Positions 1 through 7,839 of a stretch of 12,080 bases of DNA are shown in pieces. This DNA comes from a bacterium (GTDB taxonomy: Bacteria; UBP14; UBA6098; B30-G16). Made by a program: the position numbers and the translations under genes. Numbering within the stretch: position 1 is the stretch's first letter; the number at the start of each line of letters is the position of its first letter. The notes under the pieces were generated by a model. That model saw only the letters and a program-made list of their open reading frames with translations. It ran no database searches and was not told where the DNA came from. The stretch covers positions 1 to 12,080 of the forward strand of contig JAMOPH010000212.1 of assembly GCA_027064665.1 (NCBI GenBank), in the 5' to 3' direction.

Positions 1-16
1 GTTCAATTCTTACAGT

Positions 17-47
17 AAAGGAGTTCCTGAAAAAGGAACTCCTTTTT
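17..47 (+). terminator. Rho-independent terminator of an upstream gene
   Basis: An 11-bp perfect inverted repeat, AAAGGAGTTCC (17-27) and GGAACTCCTTT (35-45), encloses a 7-base loop (TGAAAAA) and runs into a T tract (43-47). This is the classic intrinsic terminator layout. The T tract follows the right arm, so it acts on plus-strand transcription arriving from before position 1. It therefore ends the preceding transcription unit and suggests that the following ompA-like gene has its own promoter. Confidence 0.85.
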
Positions 48-73
48 GTATGTGTTTCAAAAAACAAAATCTT

Positions 74-101
74 TTGACTTTTGAGATGTGAATATTAAAT
101 T
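74..101 (+). promoter_or_regulatory. Putative promoter of the ompA-like gene
   Basis: TTGACT at 74-79 matches the sigma-70 -35 consensus at five of six positions. TAAATT at 96-101 matches the -10 consensus at four of six, after a 16-bp spacer. The site lies between the terminator at 17-47 and the start codon at 132, in an AT-rich stretch unlike the coding DNA. If the host is a true Bacteroidetes member its housekeeping promoters follow a different consensus, so the assignment is tentative. Confidence 0.4.
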
Positions 102-131
102 TTGCCGAAATGAATACGAAAAGGGGGAACT

Positions 132-2246
132 ATGCGAAAAACGGCAGTAATCCTTGCGATTGTCGGTGTGCTTGCTACGGGGATTGTTTCGGGGGAACAG
201 GTCAAGCAGAAATTTGGGGTGGGGTTTGGAGCGGGCATTCAGAGAACACTGAATGGGGATGTTTTCCTGACAACCGAGAATGCTTATTCAGTCAATCTTC
301 GTTTCGGTCTCACAAACGACCTTGAAATAGGCTTGGGCGTAACCTATGAGTATAATCACATAGCCTGTAATATGGATTCGTTTTTCTGCCCCATATCCTA
401 TTCCGGGCAACACGACGAGATTATATATCCCTGGAAACGACTGCGCCAGCGGGATGGAATTCAAATTGTCCAGCCCTATGACGATGGCGAGAGAATAACC
501 TGGAAAACAATTCTTATAAAGGATAAATCCTCTACTTTGCCCATAAAGTTCACTTACATACCCATAGATATTTTCCTCAAATTCCGCTCCCTTTCCAAGA
601 CCATCTTTAACCCATATCTGGCAGGTGGTTTTGGGATGGTGATGTGGAAGGCTCAGGATGACAACGGCAACGACCTTGATGTGTTCTGGTTCAAAGATTA
701 TTACTCCGACACCGCTGCTGTGCCCACCAACGGCGAGTGGAAACCATTTAAGGCAAACCAACTTAGTTTTCTTTTTAGTGTTGGGTTTGAGATATTTCCT
801 ATAAGCAATGTGGGAATTGATATGGGACTGCGGGGAAGATATTTGTTGCCCACCGAGTTCACCGACCAGGTGATGGATACCCTTCGGGGCGATGTTCAGG
901 CGATGGCGAGTTTGAATTTCTACTATGGCGGAGTCAAGGACAGCGACAAGGACGGCGTCGTTGACAGCAAAGACAAATGCCCGGATACACCGTTCGGCGC
1001 CATTGTGGACGAGTTCGGTTGTCCCATTGACTCCGACCAGGACGGTGTCCCCGATGGACTTGATATGTGCCCCAATACCCCGATGAACGCCGTGGTTGAT
1101 GCCACCGGTTGCCCGTCGGATGAGGATGGCGACGGCGTTTACGACGGGATTGACAAGTGTCCGGGGACACCCTACGGCGCTCAGGTTGACCCCAAGACAG
1201 GATGTCCGCTGGACGGCGACGGCGACGGTGTGCCCGACTATCAGGATGCCTGCCCCAACACGCCCAAGGGCGCCTATGTGGACGCCAACGGCTGCCCATT
1301 TGACAGCGATATGGACGGCGTCTATGACGGGATAGACAAGTGCCCCAACACCCCGCTGGGAGCGAATGTCAACGAGTTCGGCTGCGAGAGGGCTAAGGCG
1401 GACTCCGATGGCGACGGCGTGCCCGACGACAGAGACAAATGCCCCGGCACTCCCCCGGGTGCCATTGTTGATGAAAACGGGTGTCCAAAGGACTCCGACA
1501 ACGACGGCGTCCCGGACTATAAGGATGCCTGCCCGAGGACTCCGCCCCGTGCAATCGTTGACCCCAACGGTTGCCCGCTTGACGGCGACGCCGACGGCGT
1601 CTATGACGGGATAGATAAATGTCCCAACACTCCGCTTGGTGCTGTGGTTGACTCCCTCGGTTGCGCCAAGGACTCCGACAACGACGGTGTTCCCGATGGA
1701 CTTGACCAGTGCCCGAGAACTCCACCTCATGCCGAGGTGGACCAGAGAGGTTGTCCCAAAGATTCCGACGGCGACGGCGTTTATGACGGAATTGACAGGT
1801 GCCCCAACACTCCACCGAACACCAAGGTTGACTCTGTCGGTTGCCCGAAAGTGCCCAAACTCAAAAAGGGCGAGTCAATCACCGTGAGGATTAACTTTGA
1901 GACCTGCTCGTGGGATATCACGCCGGAAGAGGCGATAAAACTTCAGGATGCCCTCAATATGCTCAGGGCATTCCCGGATATGATTATTGTCGTGGAGGGA
2001 CACACGGACAACCGCCCCGTGGGACCCGGCTGTAAGCAGAAGGGTGTGAACGACAATATAGAACTTTCGCTCAAGCGGGCTGAGGCGGTTCGCCAGTGGC
2101 TGATTGACCACGGGATTGACGGCTCTCGTATTCAGGTGAAGGGCTACGGTGCCACAAAGCCCATCGCAAGCAATGATACCGCCGAAGGGCGCGCCAAAAA
2201 CAGGCGAATTGAAATCAGATGTATTGAGAACTGCCCGGGTGAATGA
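132..2246 (+). CDS. OmpA-family outer-membrane protein with ten thrombospondin type 3 repeats
   Basis: This 704-residue envelope protein probably links the outer membrane to peptidoglycan. Residues 1-21 form a signal peptide (Arg-Lys, then a hydrophobic run, then small residues). Residues about 22-265 are rich in alternating aromatic and polar stretches, as expected of a beta-barrel. Residues 270-573 are ten acidic repeats of about 30 residues of the DSDxDGVxD...DxCPxTP type, which in this family bind calcium and act as a stiff spacer. Residues about 583-698 are an OmpA C-terminal domain with VEGHTD (622-626), LSLKRA (645-650) and GRAKNRRIEI near the end. Asp626 and Arg649 occupy the usual diaminopimelate-binding positions. 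The start has an SD (AAGGGGGA at 121-128). The domain contains an unusual insertion with Cys634, which could pair with Cys592. A long spacer of this kind is common in FCB bacteria. The exact family name beyond OmpA/TSP3 is not certain. Confidence 0.9.
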   Translation: MRKTAVILAIVGVLATGIVSGEQVKQKFGVGFGAGIQRTLNGDVFLTTENAYSVNLRFGLTNDLEIGLGVTYEYNHIACNMDSFFCPISYSGQHDEIIYPWKRLRQRDGIQIVQPYDDGERITWKTILIKDKSSTLPIKFTYIPIDIFLKFRSLSKTIFNPYLAGGFGMVMWKAQDDNGNDLDVFWFKDYYSDTAAVPTNGEWKPFKANQLSFLFSVGFEIFPISNVGIDMGLRGRYLLPTEFTDQVMDTLRGDVQAMASLNFYYGGVKDSDKDGVVDSKDKCPDTPFGAIVDEFGCPIDSDQDGVPDGLDMCPNTPMNAVVDATGCPSDEDGDGVYDGIDKCPGTPYGAQVDPKTGCPLDGDGDGVPDYQDACPNTPKGAYVDANGCPFDSDMDGVYDGIDKCPNTPLGANVNEFGCERAKADSDGDGVPDDRDKCPGTPPGAIVDENGCPKDSDNDGVPDYKDACPRTPPRAIVDPNGCPLDGDADGVYDGIDKCPNTPLGAVVDSLGCAKDSDNDGVPDGLDQCPRTPPHAEVDQRGCPKDSDGDGVYDGIDRCPNTPPNTKVDSVGCPKVPKLKKGESITVRINFETCSWDITPEEAIKLQDALNMLRAFPDMIIVVEGHTDNRPVGPGCKQKGVNDNIELSLKRAEAVRQWLIDHGIDGSRIQVKGYGATKPIASNDTAEGRAKNRRIEIRCIENCPGE
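939..1850 (+). repeat. Coding tandem array of ten TSP3 repeats
   Basis: Ten in-frame units of 90 bp (one of 93, one of 99) encode residues 270-573. Each starts with an acidic DxDxDG calcium loop and ends with a GC or GCP turn. Units carrying VYDGID (numbers 3, 5, 8, 10) alternate with VPD units, except that units 6 and 7 are both VPD. Unit 5 resembles unit 8, and unit 4 resembles unit 7. A 23-bp stretch at 1314-1336 recurs exactly at 1593-1615, 279 bp away, which is three units. This suggests that a block of three units was duplicated. Confidence 0.9.
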
Positions 2247-2257
2247 GGAAAATAACG

Positions 2258-2298
2258 AGCCGGGGGCTCCCAAGTCCCCGGCTTTGGAAAAATTTTTT
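2258..2298 (+). terminator. Possible terminator or attenuating hairpin after the ompA-like gene
   Basis: AGCCGGGG (2258-2265) pairs perfectly with CCCCGGCT (2276-2283) around a 10-base loop, making a strong GC stem just after the stop codon at 2244-2246. The following bases are TTTGG and then AAAAATTTTTT, so the U tract is displaced by nine bases from the stem. It may be a weak terminator, or an mRNA 3'-end stabiliser. Confidence 0.5.
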
Positions 2299-2325
2299 GA
2301 CAATCCGGCGGTTGTGGTGTTTATT
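2297..2325 (+). promoter_or_regulatory. Putative dnaN promoter
   Basis: TTGACA (2297-2302) is a perfect sigma-70 -35 hexamer. TTTATT (2320-2325) follows after a 17-bp spacer and matches the -10 consensus at four of six positions. The -35 overlaps the end of the T tract of the preceding hairpin. The start codon of dnaN lies about 37 bp beyond the -10. Host sigma-factor preference is unknown. Confidence 0.45.
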
Positions 2326-2362
2326 TATTCAAACCCGGTTTGAAAAATCATAAGGAGGAGAT

Positions 2363-3490
2363 ATGAAAGTTCTCGTTGCCCGTCCAGATTTGGTTGATGC
2401 GGTGGTTGCCGTGTCAACAGTGGTGCCGACCCGCTCAACTCAGCCCGTGCTTGCCAATGTTTTGCTCACTGCCGAGGATTCACGCCTCACCATCACCGGA
2501 ACCGACAAGGAACAGTCGCTTTTTATATCAATCCCCGCCGATGTCTCAATGCCGGGGTCTATTGCCGTGCCGGCGAAAAAACTCAACGATGTCCTTCGCC
2601 AGATAAAGGACGGCGAGGTGGAACTTGATATTGAGGAGTTCAAACTCAAAATCCTCAATCAGGGGCAGTGGGTCAAACTGCCGGGGATGTCCCCTGACGA
2701 TTTCCCTCAGGCGGAGATTCTAAGAGAGCCGCAGAACTCCTTTACCATTGAGTCCAATGTGCTCCTCAACCTTATGGATTTGACCGCCTATGCGATGTCC
2801 ACGGAAATCACGCGGATAAATCTGTCTGGAGTGCTGTGGCAGATATTCCCCGAGGAGATGAGGATGGTCGCCACCGATGGGCATCTTCTGGCGCTGGTCA
2901 AAATGCCGATGAAGACCGGGTTCAGCGAGCCGTTTGAGATGCTTTTGCCGGAGCGCGCCGCCACAAGGCTTCAGTCCATAATCGCAAAATCCGGGGTTGA
3001 GACCGTGGAGATAACCCCCGGTGATGGGAGTGTTCAGTTCGTCGCCGGAAGATACAGGTTCCAGTCGCGCCTTATTACCGAAAAATTCCCCGATTACGAG
3101 CGGGTGCTCCCGTTTGACAACGATATGGTTATGATTGCGGACCGCGAGGAGTTGATTGAGAAGGTGCAGTTGATGGATGTGGTGACCTCGCAGATAACTC
3201 ATCTTGTAAGGTTCAATCTGGAGCAGAACAATCTTGAACTTTCTGCGCAGGATATGGACACCGGTTCTGAGGGGCGCGCCCCGATGTCCGTGGAATACAG
3301 CGCAGAGCCGCTTCACATAGGCTTCAACGCCAAGATGCTTCTAAACCTTTTGAAGCACATCCCTGCAGACAGGGTGCGTTTCGCTATGAGGGGACCATCG
3401 GCGGCGGCGCTTATAACTCCTGTGCCCCAGCCCGAGCAGTTTGAGTATATAACCGTCCTTATGCCGCTGAGAATTCCGGGAGAGGAATAG
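2363..3490 (+). CDS. dnaN: DNA polymerase III subunit beta (sliding clamp)
   Basis: This 375-residue protein is the ring-shaped clamp that encircles DNA and tethers the replicative polymerase, MutS, ligase and other partners. Family features visible are the N-terminal ARPDLVDAV...VPTRSTQPVLANVLL region, VPAKKLNDVLRQI in the first domain, the ATDGHLLALV segment in the second domain (DGxRLA in most clamps), FPDYERVLP, and the C-terminal end ITVLMPLR. That end corresponds to the conserved MPMRL terminus that helps form the partner-binding pocket, here followed by a short IPGEE tail. Length is close to the usual 365-380. The start is fixed by a strong SD, AAGGAGG (2352-2358). It is not next to dnaA, recF or gyrB, which often flank dnaN; it sits between two envelope genes and appears co-transcribed with the barrel gene that starts four bases after its stop. 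Confidence 0.97.
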   Translation: MKVLVARPDLVDAVVAVSTVVPTRSTQPVLANVLLTAEDSRLTITGTDKEQSLFISIPADVSMPGSIAVPAKKLNDVLRQIKDGEVELDIEEFKLKILNQGQWVKLPGMSPDDFPQAEILREPQNSFTIESNVLLNLMDLTAYAMSTEITRINLSGVLWQIFPEEMRMVATDGHLLALVKMPMKTGFSEPFEMLLPERAATRLQSIIAKSGVETVEITPGDGSVQFVAGRYRFQSRLITEKFPDYERVLPFDNDMVMIADREELIEKVQLMDVVTSQITHLVRFNLEQNNLELSAQDMDTGSEGRAPMSVEYSAEPLHIGFNAKMLLNLLKHIPADRVRFAMRGPSAAALITPVPQPEQFEYITVLMPLRIPGEE

Positions 3491-3494
3491 TTCT

Positions 3495-4856
3495 ATGACC
3501 GCAATCAGGGTTTTTCTTTCGGCGGGGCTGTTATTTTCTATGGTTTGTGTTGGGTTTGCCCAGTCGCTCACCGCCCGCGATTGGCTTGATTACCGGGGAG
3601 CGGAGACGGGGCATTCCTACTTTGAGAACCGCGCCACCGCCAATCTTATGTGGGACAATTTTTCCGCCGGAGTGGTCTATTGGGCGCGGGAACCCTCGCG
3701 CTACAACTATGCCACCGCCTCGGACACTACATTTTCCGCCATAGTCCAATACTGGGCTAATTTCTACACCAAAAATCTTGAACTTACGGCGGGAAGTTTC
3801 ACCTATGCTATGGGCAAGGGGCTTTTGGTTGACCTGTATGAGCGCGAGGATATCCAGATTGACCACCACTGCGACGGTGCTTTGTTCAAGTTTCACAGGG
3901 GGCATCTGCGGATTTCAGGTTTCAATGCCCTCGCGCGGTGGGATAACAACTCAATAGTCAGAGGCATAGCGCCGGAGATTTCGGTGTGGAAATTCAAAAT
4001 CGGCGGGGAGTATGCCAAAATTATCCCTCAACTTTCCGCCTCGCAGGAACTGACGGGAGGGTATCTCTCGCTGGAGACCGATTTGCTCTCTATATATGGG
4101 GAATACGGCAGAAAGAACCCCCTTGGCGGTCTTGAAAAGGAGGGGAGGGGTATATATGCCTCGCTGGGAGTTTACACCGACATCATCCAGTTGTCGCTGG
4201 AGTATAAGGATTATGAGGATTTTGCCATCAGGAACACCTACTCGCAGTATAACAATCCGCCGACATTGATTCCGGAGCCTAATTATACTCTTCCCAGCAG
4301 GCATCTCCGCCAGGTGAACCTGACCGATGAGCGCGGCTGGATGGCTGACCTTATGGGCGAGATTGAGCCCTTTGGCGGGGAGATAGTCTATGCCCACGCC
4401 GAAAACCACGATGGGGAGAATACCTTTGACCAGATTATATCGGAAATTGAATATCAAAAATACGCCGAGACCGATATCTTTGCCAAATTTGTCCTGGATT
4501 TTCAGCGGGAAAACGACGAAAACAGTATCGTTCCTATCGTGGATATAACATACGAGCCCTCGTGGACGCAGTTCGGCTTTAATTTCATCACAGAATTTCA
4601 GAAAAGCGGGGATTATTCTAATATCTATTCTACTCTGGCGGCATCATATCCCCGGTATGGCACTATTGGAGTTGAAGGTGGCAGTATAGAGGACGAGACT
4701 TTTGCCCGTGCGTTCGCCGATATTGACTATTTTGAACGCGTCAAAATCAGACTCGGCTATGGTAAGCACCCCGGCGGATTTACCTGCTCCGGCGGCGTGT
4801 GCAGATATGAACCCGCCTTCAAGGGCGCAGAACTTCAGATTATAATCACATACTGA
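3495..4856 (+). CDS. Probable outer-membrane beta-barrel protein, DUF6029-like
   Basis: This 453-residue protein has a signal peptide (residues 1-22: basic start, hydrophobic core, Gly-Phe-Ala cleavage site before Gln-Ser). The mature part consists of alternating aromatic and polar segments and ends in IIITY, with the terminal aromatic residue typical of outer-membrane barrels. The segment about 87-125 (strand, then a GSFTYAMGKGLLVDLYERED-like turn, then an acidic DGALFKF strand) and the C-terminal CSGGVCRYEPAFKG element (431-444) resemble Bacteroidetes proteins annotated as DUF6029. The function of that family is not known to me. An SD-like AGAGGA lies at 3481-3486, inside the end of dnaN. 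The gap to dnaN is four bases, so translation and transcription are probably coupled. An alternative is an unrelated porin. The paired cysteines 431 and 436 may form a disulfide in an extracellular loop or turn. Confidence 0.7.
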   Translation: MTAIRVFLSAGLLFSMVCVGFAQSLTARDWLDYRGAETGHSYFENRATANLMWDNFSAGVVYWAREPSRYNYATASDTTFSAIVQYWANFYTKNLELTAGSFTYAMGKGLLVDLYEREDIQIDHHCDGALFKFHRGHLRISGFNALARWDNNSIVRGIAPEISVWKFKIGGEYAKIIPQLSASQELTGGYLSLETDLLSIYGEYGRKNPLGGLEKEGRGIYASLGVYTDIIQLSLEYKDYEDFAIRNTYSQYNNPPTLIPEPNYTLPSRHLRQVNLTDERGWMADLMGEIEPFGGEIVYAHAENHDGENTFDQIISEIEYQKYAETDIFAKFVLDFQRENDENSIVPIVDITYEPSWTQFGFNFITEFQKSGDYSNIYSTLAASYPRYGTIGVEGGSIEDETFARAFADIDYFERVKIRLGYGKHPGGFTCSGGVCRYEPAFKGAELQIIITY

Positions 4857-4861
4857 TTCCG

Positions 4862-7822
4862 CTATCTTAAATATATAACTTTCCCCGTGAGGTCTTTTTC
4901 GGCGGTGTGCAGTCTGTAGAGATATATGCCGCTTCCGAGGTTGTTATCCGGCTGCCATATCACAGATTTTGTTCCGGTTCCGGTGGTGCCAAACACTTTC
5001 TTGCCCGCTATGTCGTAGATTTCAAGGCTGAATTTGCCCGCGGTTTCCACATCAAATCTGACGGCACTGTTGAACGGATTTGGATATGCGCAGACCGTTA
5101 TCGCCTCCGGTCTTGGTGCGCCCTCGGTGATTCCTGAATATATGGGTATTTCAAACCATTCTAAAATCTTTTTCAGTGCGGTGAGCAAATCTATGTTTAT
5201 CCCCGCCAGGGGACCTGTGGCTTCAAGACCATATCCCAAGATAACGGTCTTTTGGGTATCCCGGTGGTGTCTTATCGCCGCTGGTGAGTTTTCTGTGGTG
5301 TGGTAGAGGGCGAAGACAGTGCCGTAGGGGTCAGTGGTTTCCAGCGCCGAGGGCGAATGCTGATTGTTTGCGCCCGCTGCCCCGAAAATCATCATATTGA
5401 ATCCGTCGCCGAGGGTATCTCCTTCCACTCCGTTGACCGCAATCGCACGCACACTGTCCTCGGACACGCGGGCAGAAAAGTTTTCCGCCAGAAATCCCGA
5501 GTATTCGGGTCCGTCAAATCCATCCTGCCCGGTGAGGATGAAATAGTGGGGATTTCCCGCCGTGGATGATGATATATACTCCGCAATTGCGCCGCGCTGA
5601 TACTCGTTGATACTGTTTTTGGCGTCGCCCGTGAACCACAACACAACATTGAACTCGGACAGAAGCGCAATATCCGGATAATCAAGCGATTCGGGAGCGA
5701 AAATATAATCATAGACAACGGGAATTTCCTTCAGACTTTCTGTATAGTAGTGCGTATAGTCCTCGGTTCCTGAATTATTCACAAGCAATACCTGTGGATG
5801 TCCCAGTGCAATCTCGTTCTCATACAGTTTGGTTAGAGGCAGTTCTGGTGTGCCGTAGAAGATTGAATAGTTGACATAGTGCGGGACCAGCGAATCCGCC
5901 ACACTGAACTGGAAGATAACAATCGCCGTGTCGCCATTGGCGAGGGTGCCCACGGTCGCCGTCGGTTCAAGCGGAACTGCGGAAGAGTCGGAAAATTCGG
6001 TATAAAAGCAGAGATTATTAACCGGCGGGTAGGGGAATTCGTTGTAATATGCTATTTTTGCGATGATAGAGAATTCCTCGCCGCTTTCAAGGTAGTTGTC
6101 GCCGTCGCCCAGGTCTGCGACGCTGTCTTCCAGCACAGTGAGGGTGGGATAATATCCGGGACCTAATCCGTGGCGGGCGAAGGAATTGGCAATAAGTGCA
6201 AGATTTTCGCATCCGTTGGATATATTTCCGTCGTCATCGGCGGTGAAAAAGCATTCTATGGCGAAATCATTGAATGTGTTGGCGCAGGAATACCGTGTAA
6301 AATGTATTAGAGAATCCGCCCAACCCTTGCGGTCGGGGTATAATCCCTGTCTTATCTCCCAGAATGCTCCGCTTATTATTCGGCTGTCGGCGTGGGGTTC
6401 GCCTATAATGTCCTCCGGATAGTGATAGTCGTTCTCAAGGTTGCGGAAGTAAGAATCGTCCCGGCTGACCCGCCAGCCAGAGTAGGGATAGTCCGTTATC
6501 GTGCAGGCGAAATAGTCGGAGAATGCCTCGTTTATAGCGCCGGCTTCCCCCGTGTAGGGAAGTTCAAAGTCCCGATAAATCCATCCTGTGACGCCGTGGG
6601 TGTATTCGTGGTAGATGACATTGGCGAACAGGGCAAAATTTCTGGTGAACTCCCCGCCGGCGCCGTAATTGGTGCCGTAGCCGTCCCAGTAGGCGTTTTC
6701 GGGCATATCAGGAACCCGTGCCCGCGCGGGAACGGGATAATCAAGCCCTGTCATCTCCGGGTCAAGATGCTTATACCAACTGTGTATAAAATCGGTGTGA
6801 TAGTATAGATTGAGTTCGTCGGGCTGCGCCATATCATCGGTCCAGGTCCAATTATAGGTGTCAGGTGGAGCGAGATAGTAGGTAAATATCGCATCAGAAC
6901 CCCCGCTCATAAGGTCAACATTAACATAAAGTCCATCAAGCCAACTGCGCAGAGGCTGATATACTCCGCCAATCCAGGCATCAATATAATAGTTGCCGAG
7001 GGTATCGGTCGCAGTAGATTGGACATAGTTAAACGAGATGTGCCCGTTGGCGAAGGGTCCGGTGCTCCAGGGGTCATCAAAGAAATCGGGCAGGTAGTAT
7101 ATCCCGACCTGTCCGGCGACATCATAATAGTTCACAAGATTTGTCCATCCCAGAATTTCGCCGGTGTGCGCATCAACCCAAATCCTGAACCTGTCCGGGG
7201 AATCGCCGGGAATCTCAAACTCATAGGCGAGTTTTCCTACACCACCAACAGGGAACCACACAAGGCGAGATTGTCCTTTCAGGGGTGCAGTTTTCGGTGT
7301 CTGCCCGATGTTTTTATCAACAAATTCGCCCGCCCGCCGGTAGCAGTAATCTGCGGAAAGAGTAGGGGAGTTGGCGCCGTCAAATTGAGTAATCGCCCTG
7401 CTGCCGCAAGCCCAAAGTCTTCCGTCGCCGGCAACCCTGAAATAGACCACACCGTCATAGACATATCTGCCGGCATAATACTGCCTGAAACTTAACCAGT
7501 ATTTTCCAAGTCGTTTGGTTAGTATGGGATTGCGCAGTTCCCCTGAATTTGTGCCGAAAAGTTCCGGGTGTTCGTCAACAAACTGCAGGGCGGTCTGTAT
7601 GAGTGCGGTGCTGTCCGTGGGGAAAATAATTTCTGTCTTCGGGAAAGCGTATCTTGCGGTGCCACGCAGGGAATCCCACATTATCACAAAATCATCGGTG
7701 CGCAGATAGGAGATTTTTGGGGAGTTGTCCGGCATTTGCCCGATGGGTCTTCCCGGCAGAAAACCGAACACAACGCCAATCAGAATTCCTATCAAAGCGG
7801 CAGAAAAGAACAACCTTCTCAT
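4862..7822 (-). CDS. Secreted thermolysin-like (M4/M36-type) zinc metallopeptidase with C-terminal sorting domain
   Basis: This 986-residue secreted protease starts at the ATG at 7822, behind GGAGGGGG (7832-7825). A TTG seven codons upstream would overlap the preceding gene and has no comparable SD. Order of parts: signal peptide (about 1-22); FTP and PepSY-like propeptide (about 50-225), normally an inhibitor and folding aid; catalytic domain with zinc motif HEYTH (His405, Glu406, His409) and third ligand Glu432 in GAINE, followed by SDYFA; and His477 in EPHADSR, in the position of the thermolysin transition-state histidine. Next come an Ig/CARDB-like segment (about 558-670) and a segment with a glutamine-amidotransferase-like fold (about 677-890, with VLLVNNSG, NVVLWFTGD and an AIAEYISS helix). 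The end is a 75-residue sorting domain (912-986) beginning AYPNPFN and ending GKVIYLR, as in type IX secretion cargo. Family membership between M4 and M36 is not resolved by eye. Confidence 0.92.
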   Translation of the reverse strand: MRRLFFSAALIGILIGVVFGFLPGRPIGQMPDNSPKISYLRTDDFVIMWDSLRGTARYAFPKTEIIFPTDSTALIQTALQFVDEHPELFGTNSGELRNPILTKRLGKYWLSFRQYYAGRYVYDGVVYFRVAGDGRLWACGSRAITQFDGANSPTLSADYCYRRAGEFVDKNIGQTPKTAPLKGQSRLVWFPVGGVGKLAYEFEIPGDSPDRFRIWVDAHTGEILGWTNLVNYYDVAGQVGIYYLPDFFDDPWSTGPFANGHISFNYVQSTATDTLGNYYIDAWIGGVYQPLRSWLDGLYVNVDLMSGGSDAIFTYYLAPPDTYNWTWTDDMAQPDELNLYYHTDFIHSWYKHLDPEMTGLDYPVPARARVPDMPENAYWDGYGTNYGAGGEFTRNFALFANVIYHEYTHGVTGWIYRDFELPYTGEAGAINEAFSDYFACTITDYPYSGWRVSRDDSYFRNLENDYHYPEDIIGEPHADSRIISGAFWEIRQGLYPDRKGWADSLIHFTRYSCANTFNDFAIECFFTADDDGNISNGCENLALIANSFARHGLGPGYYPTLTVLEDSVADLGDGDNYLESGEEFSIIAKIAYYNEFPYPPVNNLCFYTEFSDSSAVPLEPTATVGTLANGDTAIVIFQFSVADSLVPHYVNYSIFYGTPELPLTKLYENEIALGHPQVLLVNNSGTEDYTHYYTESLKEIPVVYDYIFAPESLDYPDIALLSEFNVVLWFTGDAKNSINEYQRGAIAEYISSSTAGNPHYFILTGQDGFDGPEYSGFLAENFSARVSEDSVRAIAVNGVEGDTLGDGFNMMIFGAAGANNQHSPSALETTDPYGTVFALYHTTENSPAAIRHHRDTQKTVILGYGLEATGPLAGINIDLLTALKKILEWFEIPIYSGITEGAPRPEAITVCAYPNPFNSAVRFDVETAGKFSLEIYDIAGKKVFGTTGTGTKSVIWQPDNNLGSGIYLYRLHTAEKDLTGKVIYLR

Positions 7823-7824
7823 TT

Positions 7825-7832
7825 CCCCCTCC
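7825..7832 (-). promoter_or_regulatory. Ribosome binding site deciding the peptidase start
   Basis: On the minus strand, GGAGGGGG is followed by AA and then ATG at 7822. It lies in the gap between the alkyltransferase stop (7840-7842) and this ATG. It supports the ATG start over the TTG at 7843, and the ATG also opens a better signal peptide (Arg-Arg followed by a hydrophobic run). Confidence 0.8.
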
Positions 7833-7839
7833 GAATTTA

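Noticed and set aside
288..1730. A 480-codon open frame on the minus strand opposite the ompA-like gene
   Set aside because: It is open because the TSP3 repeats are GC-rich and periodic. Its protein is low-complexity and repetitive, it has no SD, and the plus frame has full domain support.
2247..2362. A replication origin next to dnaN
   Set aside because: I see no DnaA-box (TTATNCACA) matches in this gap, no AT-rich unwinding repeats and no dnaA gene. TTATCC at 9612 is only a partial match.
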